Origin: Cladopsammia gracilis
Taxonomy: Eukaryota; Cnidaria; Anthozoa; Scleractinia; Dendrophylliidae
Assembly: GCA_022457155.1 (NCBI GenBank)
Contig: JAJGOT010000477.1
Span: 404,001-468,000 of the forward strand
Direction: 5' to 3'
Length of the DNA: 64,000 nucleotides
In this document: positions 33,001-43,309 of the stretch, one piece after another
How positions within the stretch are numbered: position 1 is the stretch's first letter
How the letters are laid out: each line of letters starts with the position of its first letter
Notes under the pieces: generated by a model
What the model was told of the DNA's origin: nothing
Database searches by the model: none
What the model saw: the letters and a program-made list of their open reading frames with translations, nothing else
Made by a program: the position numbers and the translations under genes

Positions 33001-33928
33001 ACGCTGCGTAATATACGAAGCATGTCTTCATCCCCTTGATGCTCAGCAGCTTTCTTTATGCTGCCACATGCTTCAAAAGTGGAAACCGTGACTAGCTCTC
33101 GCACTTTCTTGTAGGTCCTTTTCTTGCATATGAAACACTTGGACCAATCGGTTGTATTTTTTAACGAACGCGAAAATCTACCACTGGCATTTATATTTTC
33201 ACTTTCCTCAGCTTCTGGATCACTATCAGCACAACTCGTTGATGCATACTGAATATTATGAGAGCTTGTGTATGTAGAATAGCAGTTGGCGTGCCAGTAG
33301 ACTTCAATATTGCTTAGATCTTCTTTAGAAATCCGTTCGAAAACTTTATCTTGACGAAGATTTGCTGATTTCAGAAGAGTATACACCGAATGCAAATATG
33401 GCCGTCAGGCAGTTTTTTGTTTGGCCAAGTTTTCAGAGAAATTAATGATATCACGTAGACAAGTGCTGCTAAGTGCATCATCTTGCAAAGTTTGAGTGTT
33501 TTTGGTTTAACGGTTGCAAAGTTATAGCTCACTGAAATGTTAAGCATTTGTATGAAAAAAGACATTCTAGCCTCACTAGCCTCACTTTCATGTTTTTCCC
33601 AAAATTTGATTGCCTATAACTTCTCCTAAAATAAGAGTATGGCCTTGAAAATGCACACAATGACTCATTTTGACTTGATCTTTATTGTTATCCAATTGCT
33701 TTTCTTTTCTTGAGAACCTGTCCAAACAAAAAATTGTTGGTCGGCCATATTTGCATTCGGTGTATGAACCGATAAATCTTTTCCCTTTCTAAGCTTGTCG
33801 TTAGGCTTGTCTGTCTGACAAATGATACATTTGCCAGGGGTCGTCAGTTTTATCTTTTTGGGATCAGGGGGAAGGGGAAGAGCAAAGCCATCTGTAGTTT
33901 TCTCTTGACTAGACATGGTGGCTATCAA
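30099..33928 (-). pseudogene. Academ-like transposase N-terminal and core part, broken
   Basis: The reading starts near 33928 (MIATMSSQEK or the second Met), with a CxxC-type KCIICQTDKPNDKL, then is cut by a TA-flanked MITE at 33384-33762. It continues with a second Cys/His cluster (WSKCFICKKRTYKKV, AADAKYHKNCFSLYV), a frame change near 32820, another near 32530, and then an open 799-residue block to 30099. That block includes LAADNTDINEETLDGKNTTH, VITFDLAIYVKTKQI, VIRMGTFHIALNFLTIIGK and YNRGVRAHKLCMEAFFRL, motifs I know from a widespread cnidarian transposon family. An RNase H-like transposase core is likely, but the catalytic residues are not proven. Confidence 0.6.
33384..33762. mobile_element. 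TA-flanked MITE (Tc1/mariner-like target), 379 bp, inside the Academ-like gene
   Basis: Ends CACCGAATGCAAATATGGCC and its reverse complement, inside TA on both sides (33382-33383 and 33763-33764). The inverted repeats extend about 40 bases with small differences (CAGTTTTTTGTTTGG against CCAAACAAAAAATTG). Removing it, with one TA, leaves the host transposon gene in the same reading frame across the site. No gene inside. Confidence 0.85.
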
Positions 33929-34653
33929 AGAGATACTACTGATTAATTCATTGCATCTCAGTTTTTATTTTTTATTTTTAAGTTTCATACATGCTAATTA
34001 GTGAAAGACAAAACAAGCAATACATGCCGTGACTGGTTTTGCACTGATCAAATCAAATCTGGCATTCTTAAGTAGTTTCTTTGAAAATATAACTCTGATG
34101 AAATAAAAATGGTGATTGCGAACTTATATAGAGTTAATTAATCAAGAAACATTTTCTTTAGTTTGTTTGATCCCAGCAGAAAACAATGCAATGATTTAAC
34201 GATCAACATATAAAGAATGTACTTACAGACAAAACAGAGACGAACGAAGCAGATATCCTTCCACGGAGGCCGCCATGTTGGATTTTAAAGCCTCGATTTG
34301 GATCATCGCGGAAACGAGGCCGCGCTTTCCAAGTGGAAACCAGTTTTCATGCTCCGTAAATATATATGAATGATATCATATCTTTGCATGGACATTTTGC
34401 CCCACTAAGTAATCATTGTAATTCTTATAAATCAAATGATCTTTTTACTTAACATTTTTATTTGCATCATATATTGATTCGTCCCTTTATTTATTTGTTT
34501 TGTGATCTTTTATTCATTATTTTTCATTCCTAACATGATACTTTATTTGAAAATGATACATTCATTCATTTATTTATTTGTGTGATTTTTGTGCGGTATC
34601 TGACAAGAGGGTAAAATATCAGAAGCCCATGAAAATATATAACAATTTTCACG

Positions 34654-35196
34654 TCAGCCTCGTTTTCATTTTGCCATCAAATCGACCAGAAATTAATCAA
34701 TCATTAAATAATGAGCAACATATCTCCAAAACAGAAGGGAGAACGGTGTAGATAGTAAAATGTTAAAAAAATGCGAAAAGAAAGGTTCGGAATTGAATTT
34801 TTTTGCTTAGTAATGAAAAAAGACAAGAATTTCTCACATTTTCAGCGGTTTCTTAGGGTTTTTCCTGTCACGTGATCGGTCACGTGACATCGTCTTAATC
34901 ATCAAATTATACTTTTGTGACACATGTTTACCAGACATACGGTATTTAGCTCATATCTGTTGATTTTGGCTCACCAATGGTGAAAACAAATGTCATGTAC
35001 TTCGTGGCCTCGTTTTCATGATAGAGAGCTGGTGACGTAGAAAAACATCCATTTATCTCGGATCGTATACCACTTTTAGACTTTACGACGTGCCGAGCCT
35101 TATTCAGGAAGCATTGTTCTAATAAAATCCGCTGTCCAACCTTTTCTAGCTCGTGGGTTGAACGAAACTCCGATTTTGCGGTCTCTGCTACTGGAC
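34654..35196 (-). repeat. Right long terminal inverted repeat of the Academ-like element
   Basis: Reverse-complement partner of 27593-28135; ends CTGCTACTGGAC followed by AATA. Between this repeat and the start of the gene (33929-34653) the sequence is AT-rich, non-coding, and probably holds the element's promoter near 34250-34320, where a GC-rich patch with a CCGCCATGTTGG sequence occurs. Confidence 0.85.
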
Positions 35197-36964
35197 AATA
35201 ATTATGATATCAACAAAAACGACTGGCCAATGTTGCCGAAGGAGTTGACAATGATGATGCAATCACAAAACACCAGGTTGACACTCTTGAAACAAATCTC
35301 GAAAACAAATTGACGCAATTGAGGGTGGATTCATTGATGGTTGATGGTTCCTCGCACATGACCGGAGATTTAGACCTCAGGGGAAATAAATTCATTCTTC
35401 CTGGAGAAATCAATATGAACAGAAAACTGAACACCAATATGGACACGGATGAGGACAATGATCTTTCAGCTGTGAATATGATTACTCTGAAAAGATATCA
35501 TCCTGATGCTCCTGAACCTACCCATAAAGTCACTAAAGATATTGATTTGAAAGAACTTTTCAATGTTGTCCAATCAAAACAACAGACTTATCATGATTTG
35601 GGAGCACATTATAACAATCTTGTTTCTTATAATGATGTTAAAAATATCTTCGTATCCCGCAAAGAAATGTTTCCAATGGAAATTAGTTTGGATATGAACA
35701 ATCACACCATCTGCAATGTGAAAGATCCAACAGTTGCCGATCCAGGAGCAAACAAAAATATGTGGACGACCAAGTCACAAAAAAGCTTTCTTTGACAGGT
35801 GGAACAATGGCAGGCATTTTAGATATGAATTCACAACAAATCAACAATATTGCAGCGCCAAATCTTGATCATCAACCCGCACCAAAATCTTATGTTGATA
35901 GTGGTGATAGCGAACTTAATCTCAAGATAGGAAATGTGGTAGCCATGATGATAGAATCAGAAGAGAAGCTCAAAAAAATGCGTTGATGACTCGCATATCG
36001 CGTCAAACTCCCGCCCGAAAGATGAGTTCCGGTATCTGATGGAAGATGTGAATAAATCCAGCTCTGAGCATGATATTACAGTAACTGGAATCAATGATTT
36101 TTCAAGTTCGCCGCATCTTTTCAATAAGAAGGCATATGATTTGACAGTATCCAAAGACGACGGTAATTTATACTCTGGGAGACTAGGATTCAATATGTGT
36201 AAATTGCCAGAGGGAGAATACACTATTTGCATTGATTTCTTCCCGGCTGCCATGACAAATGTGAGTGTTAACGTCGTGAGCACAAGCCTGAATATTAATC
36301 AACTAACAACAACGAAGTTGCCGAACCCTATCGTCGGCCCTGGGGCCGGTTATTCTAGATCCATCATCCACATGCATAAATGGCAGATCTCTCCACCTGA
36401 GTATATATATTTACATTTGAAATGGCAAGGAACCGCTGAATCAGCTCCAGAAGGGCCTGCAAAGTTTATCGTATATGGTATCAAGGGTTCTCATGACGAT
36501 GTTCCTACTGATGTTTATGATTGGTCTTTCATTTTTGAAAATCAGAGAATGGTCATGCAATCTAATTTGGATATGAATGGCCCAAATTGTATGGAAGCAG
36601 AGTCGTTGAAACTGGTGTCTATAGCTATTCAGATGATACCGATTATTTGTTGTTTGTTGGAACCATGGCGAGGTTTTTTTTTTCTTCCCAATGAAAACAA
36701 GATTGATTGAAGCCGGAATCTTCTACCAGGATTTGAGCAGCACACCGAGATTGGATCTTTCTTTGTCAATGACAGTGAAAGGGCAGAAGCAAGTGACAAC
36801 TTGGAATGGACAGGCTGGGCAAAGTTTCAAATACGACCTTGGAGATGGAGTTGAAATTCCAAAGATGACTTCTTTCAATCTTTTTCCTCAAAAGGGGCTG
36901 AAAATTGATCCAGATGTAAGAGTTTTTCTGTCTCTTGTGTTTGAAACTTTTTTCCCACATAAAA

Positions 36965-37516
36965 ATTAAAAAAGACATTCAACTGCAACGCCGCCGACCG
37001 CTGACCGCTGAGGCGGGGCGTCGGCCAAGCCGGTTAATATTTAATTTCAATGACATTGACCCAACACTTAAGCATGAAAAAGTTGATGAGATAAAACAAT
37101 TTTACAAGTATTACCACGAACGTTTCGTGTGTTATAAGAGAGCATTCAAACACTTCAAGAAAATGAATCTTATGTTGACTTTAGGTTCCACGGGACTTGT
37201 TGTTGTTGGGACTATTACAGGAAGAGTAACACTCAATCCAGTTGTTTTGGGAGTTATAAGTGGTGCTGGGTTGGCTTTGGAAACTTTCCAGGAAGTTAAG
37301 AATTATAAAAAAAAAATGAAAAATGTCAATCCGCTTTAACAACATATGAAAAAGTTCTGTGTGATCTGAGGGCATGTTTGCATTGAGAGGTGCTCGTTTT
37401 GACCCGCAGAAATTCATCGATGAAATGAAAATAAGGGATGAGGTGGTTATTGATATGTGCGTTAATATTGAAAAATATGAAAAAGAATACAAAAAGAAAT
37501 TTGGCGAAATTATATA
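36965..37516 (+). pseudogene. Small membrane protein of the Polinton, frameshifted
   Basis: The reading includes FNDIDPTLKHEKVDEIKQFY, then FVCYKRAFKHFKKMNLML, two hydrophobic segments (LTLGSTGLVVVGTITG and PVVLGVISGAGLAL) and a basic tail KNYKKKMKNVNPL ending at 37339. After a frame change, FALRGARFDPQKFIDEMK and a helical KYEKEYKKKFGEI continue to 37516. Two membrane spans followed by a coiled tail suggest a virion or host-membrane protein; the function is unknown. Similar proteins sit beside fibre-like genes in related elements, from memory. The start is uncertain. Confidence 0.5.
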
Positions 37517-37711
37517 ACTCTTCCAGTGGCTCTGCTGCAGAAGGACTCAAAGTTATATAATTGTTATTATGGGAGGCAACATGTAAGATCATCCTCGCCT
37601 CGAGGGTTTAAGTATTTCTTTCACTTGCTACAATGGAAACCGCCCAGGCGGGTCTGACCAAAACTGCATTTCGTTATTGTATTCCTTTTGCCAATCCAAG
37701 AACTCATCTTT

Positions 37712-38204
37712 TCAAAGGGTGACACGATCCGGATTATTTATTTCATATTTTTCTCCTTTTACCCAGAATATATTATCAGGAGCATCACTAAAAGGAATTT
37801 CTATGATGGGAATCTGGAAAAAATGACTCAATAGTATTTCGTGAATAAAACCACAAATCCGAGAGTCCCGCCTTGCGGTCCTCTGTGACATTTCCTCTAA
37901 CACAAATCATCACTTTTTTTCTGTTTTTCAGTTGGCTTTCTAGTGTTCATAAGATGTTTCAAACCATATTCCCTTGTGAGAAATGGCTTATTTTCTCGAA
38001 GAGCCTTATAAATTGTTTGAACAGGAACACCAAAAAATTCAGTGTCTCTTAATTGTTTTCTTTTTCTTTAGGAGAGCATATCGCAGTGTTTGGCTTCGAA
38101 TATTCATCGTTTTTGAAGCTTTGGGAATATTATCGAAAACCCGCGTTTCTTTAAGTTTCCCATTGCTGTCGATTGGAGTAATTTTAACTAAATCTTTTCT
38201 CATT
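37712..38204 (-). pseudogene. Decayed small protein, possibly DNA-binding (NUMOD1-like)
   Basis: From an ATG at about 38204 the minus strand reads MRKDLVKITPIDSNGKLKET, then DNIPKASKTMNIRSQTLRYA followed by KKKKTIKR, a helix-turn-helix-like arrangement similar to NUMOD1-type modules. Further down, across several frame changes and stops, QTIYKALRENKPFLTREYG looks like a second copy. The last piece ends near 37712 with GEKYEINNPDRVTL. It is the only minus-strand gene in the right half. The domain name is a guess. Confidence 0.35.
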
Positions 38205-38263
38205 TTATTACATATTATTTTTTTTATCTTCTTTTTTTTTTGTCATTTTATGTGTTTCCTTAT

Positions 38264-41200
38264 AAAATGGATTAAGAAAGGAAACGAGTTATAGATTTAA
38301 GAAAATTAGCAAGTGAATTAAAGATTATAGGTCGTTCCAAAGCCAAAAAAAAAAAGCTGAATTAATTGAGCTTTTATCAGTTCGAAAATACAAGCCACCG
38401 GAGAGAAAAACTCAAACGCTGGTTGAAATGAAAAGTGTGGCTAAACATTATGGGTTGGAAGACTTTGAAAATATCAAGACAAAACCTGACATGAAAGCCT
38501 TTCTTGCGTATCAAATTAGACCCAAAAGACAATCTAAAGATGTGTGGATTCCAACTCCGCCTGAGCCGATTGATTTGAAAACAAAGCAAAAGCAAATAAA
38601 ATGGCTGAAGAAAAAGCTTCAGAAAGTAGACAAAAAGTTGAGAAATAGTAAACGGCAACACAATGACTTGATTTTAAAACAAAAAGAAATAAAACAAAAG
38701 CTTGCCGAATTAAGAGGGCGCCCAGTTGATGATGAGCCCAGCGAGCCATATGAGATAATTCTAGTTGATGAACGATCAAATCAAAGATTTACAACATATG
38801 TGGATACATTCCGAATCAAAATAATTAGAAAAACAATCGAGCTGAATCCTATGGAAATCTTGAGAGAAATATTGAATCGAGTCATAGGGAAACGCGGGCT
38901 TAAAGATAGAGATAGAATTCGAATAAATGTGGATCACAACAAACTTGATCGCCCCTTGAGTACAAGTTATCTCAGGATTCAAAACGGAACAATGTCAATT
39001 CTTGAACTTTATGAAAAATTCAGACCTCTTGAATATAAGGAAGTGCCCCTTGATGAAATCAGCATTGAAGTGCAATCCACAAAAATTCCTCGCGGTCGTG
39101 GGCGATTGCAAGTCACCAAGAATGAGGTTTCCAGGAAGACAGGAAGACGTCAGTGATTTCCATAAAGAATTCCGATTCTTTTTGCCTTGCAAGAGCCATT
39201 GTAACAGCAATGGCAAACTTGAATAAACATAAATGGACAACATCACAACTTATAAATGGTTTCAATAAATCTAGAAATTGCAAGAAACGTAAGCTAAAAA
39301 GCTGCATGAAGAAGCTGAAGTCTCTGAAAACGATTTTGGATCAATTCTTGAAGATGTGAAAAGATTTGCAAAGCACTTGAAGGTTGAAATAATTATCGTT
39401 GATGCGGACCAGTTTAATGAGTTGATTTTTTTTTCAGCTTCGCCGGATTATTGTCATACATGCAAGAAAACATATCGGCATAGAGATAAGCATAAATGCC
39501 CTGCAAAACGCATAGCCTGTTTTAAGTATTACCCAAACGGGACTTGTTCTGGAAGGGAAATAATCTGTAATGATTGTAACCGCAGTTTCAAAGGGCCTGA
39601 ATGCTTCAGAGATCAAAAACGAAACAGAGCAAAGCCGGGTGAAATAGTTGATACAGTTTGTCTAGCCGTTGCGAAGTGTTTGGATTGCCAACGAGCAATC
39701 ACAACAGAACTGGAAGAACATATCTGTGGGTATTCGACCTGCTTTAACTGTAGGGAATATTGCGATATGTCGAAGCATAAATGCTATATGAAAAAGGCAA
39801 AAGCCAAAAGCGGACGATGCAGTTCCGTTGAATGCACTGCAAGAAACAATGTTATTCCTGTAAAACTTACACCGAGAAATATATGTTTTATGACTTTGAA
39901 TGTACTCAAGAAACAGGAAAACATGAAGTGAATCTGGCAATCGTGCAAGATTTTAAAGGAAAGGAATGGATCTTCCGAAACATAGATGAATTTTGCAAGT
40001 TTGTTTTAACGGGAAACATGCTGGATGGATATTTGTCGCTCACAACGTAAGGGGCTATGACAGCCAGTTTATCCTGAAATGGTGTGTGGAAAACAGGTTG
40101 AAGCCTTATTGCATATATTCAGGCACCAAAATAATGTCTATGGCGATCACGAAATTCAGAGTGAAATTCATTGATAGCTTGAATTTTGTGCTTGGATCAT
40201 TAGGAATGTTTCTGAAGACATTTGGGTTGAAAGAATTAAAGAAAGGATATTTCCCACATTTCTTCAACAAGAAATCAAATCAAAACTATGCGGGACCGAT
40301 TCCGAATAAGAAATATTATGAACCTGATGAAATGAAGAGTTATAGCAGAAAACCATTCTTTGCATGGTATGAAGAAAGAGTTAAAGAAAACTATGTCTTT
40401 GACTTTCAGAAAGAGCTGATTGAATACTGTAGATCAGATGCAGATATTCTAAGAAGATCTATGATGAAATTCCGCGAAGAATTAATTGAACTCAAAAATA
40501 TCGCTCCCTGCAATATATCACGATTGCAGCTGTTTGTATGGCAATCTATCGAAGTAATTATTTAAAAGAAGGATCCATAGCGGTTGTGAAAAACAAGATA
40601 AAGAAAGAAACCTATTCGCAAGCGTCTATTGCCTGGTTAGACTTTTTGGCAGAGAAACATGTCTGTGAGATTCAACATGCTTTAAATGGAGGTGAAAAGA
40701 AATTATGGTTAGAAGATCAATGATTTTCAGTCGATGGTTTTTGCAAAGAAACGGGTGTTTCTTGGTGTTGCGGAAGCCATTGTTGGTTAGCTTTTGTGTT
40801 GTGGTGTGGGTATTGTTCAGTGTCTTTTGATTTTTTTGTTTTACGTCATTTGGTGATCACACCATCCGCAACACCAAGAAACTACCGAAGAAACAACGAA
40901 GTATTTGAATATCAAGGTTGTTTCTGGCATGGTTGCAAAAACTGCAATCAAATAGAATCAAATAGATATGGCTACATTGAGGAAAAAGACACTTGAGAAA
41001 AATACCAAAATAAAAGCTGCTGGATATAAATTAGTTGAAGGCAACGAATGCCGCCTGAAAAAGAATAATGAATTCAGATTATTCAAGAAAACTTGGAAAC
41101 GAGATTGCGTTGAACCATTGGATCCTAGAGATGCATTCTTTGGTGGTCGAACAAATATAACAAAGCTGACCTATGATTTCAAAGAAAATGAATCAGGCGG

Positions 41201-42429
41201 TTATGAGGATTTTGTGAGTCAATATCCAACGGTTCAATACTTCAAGAAATATCCAAAAGGACATCCAGTGAAAATTATTGAACCAAAAAGATTTAATCCT
41301 TCATGGTTTGGCTTTATCAAATGCAAAGTTTTACCGCCGCGGGGTTTATATCACCCAGTGTTGCCGCAAAAGATAATGTGTGGCCAAGCGAAAAAGTTGT
41401 TGTTTCCTCTGTGTCGAACATGTGCCGAGACAAAGCAACAAAAGTGTGAGCTTGGCGATGAAGAAAGAGCATTCGTGGGAACCTGGTGTTTGACCGAAAT
41501 GCAGAAAGCTTTGGAAAAAGGCTATAAGATTAAAAAGATTTATGCGGTGTGGCATTTCCCCAAAACAACGGAAGATCTCTTCAAAGAATATGTCAAAAAA
41601 TTCATGAAGATAAAGCTGGAAACATCTGCTTTGACGGTGGGTGAAAACTAAATATAAATCCAGGAACATTTCAAAAATGTGGTGAAAGAAAGACTATGAA
41701 TTGAACTAGGTGATATTGAATTTAATGCTGGAAAAAGAACCATTGCAAAAGCATGTCTGAATAGTTTGGGGGGGAAAGTTTGGACAACGAAATAATATGA
41801 AGCAAAATAAATATGTAACTAATTCAAACGATTGAGATTGATAATCTGCTGATTCATTTCATAAATGAAGATATGGTGCAAATGACATATGATTTGAAGG
41901 GGAAGTTTATTGAAATGCAAACTGCACCAATATGTTTGTGGCTGCATTTACAACGAGCCATGCCAGAATGATGTTATATGATGTGTTAGATACGCTTGGT
42001 GAACAAGTTTTGGGATTTGGTACAGATAGTGCATGGTATGTGAAAAGGCCAGAAGGAGCCACTGTTGAAACAGGTGATATGCTTGGAGAATTAACAGATG
42101 AGTTAGAGGGCGATAAGATTGCGGATTGGTGCGGCTCTGGACCAAAGTCATATAGCTATGTGACTGGAAAAGGTAAAATAACATGCAAAGTGAAAGGCTT
42201 CTCCCTGAACCATGAAAATAGTCAATATTTGAATTTGACTGAAATGAAGAAAATAATTAATAAACAAAAGGAAAGAATCGCATTGGTTAATGAAAGACAT
42301 ATTGCAAGAAATCCAAAGACAAAATAAGTGTTCAATGAATACCAGGAGAAGGATTTCAGATTCGTTTATGACAAGCGATGTTTTAATCCCGTGGAAACGG
42401 GGCTGGACACGCTGCCGTATGGCTTTTAG
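38264..42429 (+). pseudogene. Protein-primed family B DNA polymerase of the Polinton, broken
   Basis: It would copy the element with a protein primer. The N-terminal part has a SAP-like helix pair (LRKLASELKIIG) and a long lysine-rich coil (38428-39156). Zinc-binding clusters follow (YCHTCKKTYRHRDKHKC, CNDCNRSFKGPEC). Exonuclease motifs: FYDFECTQETG (I), AHNVRGYDSQF (II), YCRSDADILRR (III). Polymerase motifs: FVSQYPTVQYFKKYPKGHP (A), ACLNSL before a glycine run (B), VLGFGTDSAWYV (C), where the usual Asp-Thr-Asp has lost its first Asp. At least eight frame changes and a 126-bp hairpin insertion at 40757-40882 break it. It ends at TAG 42429, next to the right terminal repeat. Confidence 0.9.
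40757..40882. repeat. Small hairpin element inside the polymerase gene
   Basis: Inverted ends GTTTCTTGGTGTTGCGGAAG and CATCCGCAACACCAAGAAAC bound 126 bases that do not fit the polymerase reading. A related GTTTCTTGGTGTTGCAAAAA end occurs alone at 63052. No target duplication is clear; inversion may extend a few bases outward. Confidence 0.7.
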
Positions 42430-42540
42430 GGATAATATATCGCTAGCTGAGAGCGGCAATTGGTTACCGCTAGATTGGAGCGGTGGTGATTTTGAATCGC
42501 TAGATTTGAGCGGTGGTGACCCAAAGTGATCCAGAGTGTC
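42430..42540 (-). repeat. Polinton right terminal inverted repeat
   Basis: Contains GATAATATATCGCTAGCTGA, GAGCGGCAATTGGTTACC and two GAGCGGTGGTGA units before ending GATCCAGAGTGTC. It matches the left end in inverted orientation and begins almost directly after the polymerase stop codon. Confidence 0.8.
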
Positions 42541-42835
42541 TTTCGCGCTTGAATAACAACATGTTAAATATATTACAAATCGATAACTATAAAATAGTCT
42601 AATTAACAGTAACTTGCGCTCTAAATTCATAAATATTACAATCTAGCATCCAAAAAATAAATCGGATTCTTTCCTTGCGGATGGCCATTTTAAATACATC
42701 AAGTGACTTAAGCTCCGTGAATGACTTGTCTAAATTATTCCACTCATTTGCAGCAAAGTTTGTCAAAGTCCAAAGACCCCAATTCCTATTTGAAATAAGC
42801 TTTACGTACATTATCCTTAGATCCGTGGTATTATA
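42541..42835 (-). pseudogene. LINE tail, downstream part (split by the BEL/Pao element)
   Basis: On the minus strand NTTDLRIMYVKLISNRNWG then FAANEWNNLDKSFTELKS is the end of a LINE polyprotein, with stop at 42599 and a short 3' UTR to the Polinton boundary. The upstream part of the same LINE is at 50455-50960; the BEL/Pao element sits exactly between, with an ATTATA target duplication. The 3' end of the LINE adjoins the Polinton terminal repeat, so the order of those two insertions is not clear. Confidence 0.7.
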
Positions 42836-43153
42836 TGTAGCGACCGCTTTTGGGTGAAGGCGGCGCGAGGGCAACATGCGTTGCAGAAATTCTGAAAGGT
42901 TCACTTCACAATGACCAAAACGTCTAACAAGATCCTTAGTTCCGTTTAATGCTGGTTCACAAGATGTTAACGGACCGAAGGGACCTTCAAAGACTGTAAT
43001 GGCTATTACAACATGCTTCGTGCGAAGCCTAAAGAACTGCGTTGGGCGACGTTGCCAAAAACACACTGCTCTCTCGTGGAGCTTACCAAAAACTGAAATC
43101 CCGGATGCGCGTGACCGGGTCACGTGTTAAACAAAACGACTGGGAAGGCGTTA
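42836..43153 (-). repeat. BEL/Pao 3' long terminal repeat
   Basis: 318 bases. In element orientation it starts TAACGCCTTCCCAGTCG and ends GGTCGCTACA. It is the same as the 5' copy apart from a handful of differences and a 35-base block (around AATGACCAAAACGTCTAACA) missing from the 5' copy. Confidence 0.92.
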
Positions 43154-43309
43154 CTTGGCTCCCCCATACATTGTGAAATGTATGACTTAACAATAAAATA
43201 AATGTCAAAATAAACTTAGTGTTCTTAGTGTTCAAGAGGGTAATTCTTTCTGCTGGCTCCCCGACGGGGTCGTACTCCGGTCTCTCGAAGTTTCCTTCTG
43301 TAACTTGCA

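Larger units (their letters stand above)
27593..35196 (-). mobile_element. Academ-like DNA transposon (XPG/FEN-type nuclease), 7.6 kb
   Basis: It begins GTCCAGTAGCAGAGACCGC and ends with the reverse complement; AATA flanks both ends (27589-27592 and 35197-35200), a 4-bp target duplication. The terminal inverted repeats are about 540 bases long. The gene on the minus strand combines a large transposase-like region, an XPG/FEN-like nuclease region and a C-terminal Cys-rich motif, the combination I associate with the Academ superfamily, whose target duplications are 3-4 bp. The superfamily name is from memory. It lies in the shaft region of the second fibre gene. Stops, frame changes and a nested MITE make it inactive. 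Confidence 0.7.
27474..36969 (+). pseudogene. Second fibre-like protein, split by a 7.6-kb transposon
   Basis: The gene starts MGIFNNVERFTGVDLSEYIK at 27474 and is interrupted at 27592 by the Academ-like element; it resumes at 35197. Shaft units follow (NVAEGVDNDDAITKHQVD, MTGDLDLRGNKF, GILDMNSQQINNIAAPN, PAPKSYVDSGD), then from 36039 a beta-rich distal part with LPEGEYTICIDFFPAAM and MHKWQISPPEYIYLHLKW, then a last piece after 36690 with VTTWNGQAGQSFKYDLGDG. Frame changes lie near 27540, 35215, 35770, 36000 and 36600-36690. The N-terminus and shaft match the first fibre gene, but the distal region lacks the LamG-like domain, so the two genes look like paralogues with swapped tips. Confidence 0.65.
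16192..42540. mobile_element. Maverick/Polinton element, decayed, about 26 kb with nested insertions
   Basis: The ends carry related inverted repeats and between them lies the Polinton gene set: integrase, cysteine protease, major and minor capsid proteins, packaging ATPase and protein-primed DNA polymerase B. Integrase sits at the left end reading left and polymerase at the right end reading right, as is usual. About 9 kb of the length comes from later insertions, leaving roughly 17 kb, within the family's 15-20 kb. No clear six-base target duplication is visible (GGGGGG left, TTTCGC right), so one end may be altered. Frameshifts and stops in most genes show that it is no longer active. Confidence 0.9.

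Noticed and set aside
42599..43123. A single 174-codon minus-strand open frame as one gene
   Set aside because: It joins the BEL/Pao LTR to the end of a LINE; the two parts belong to different elements.
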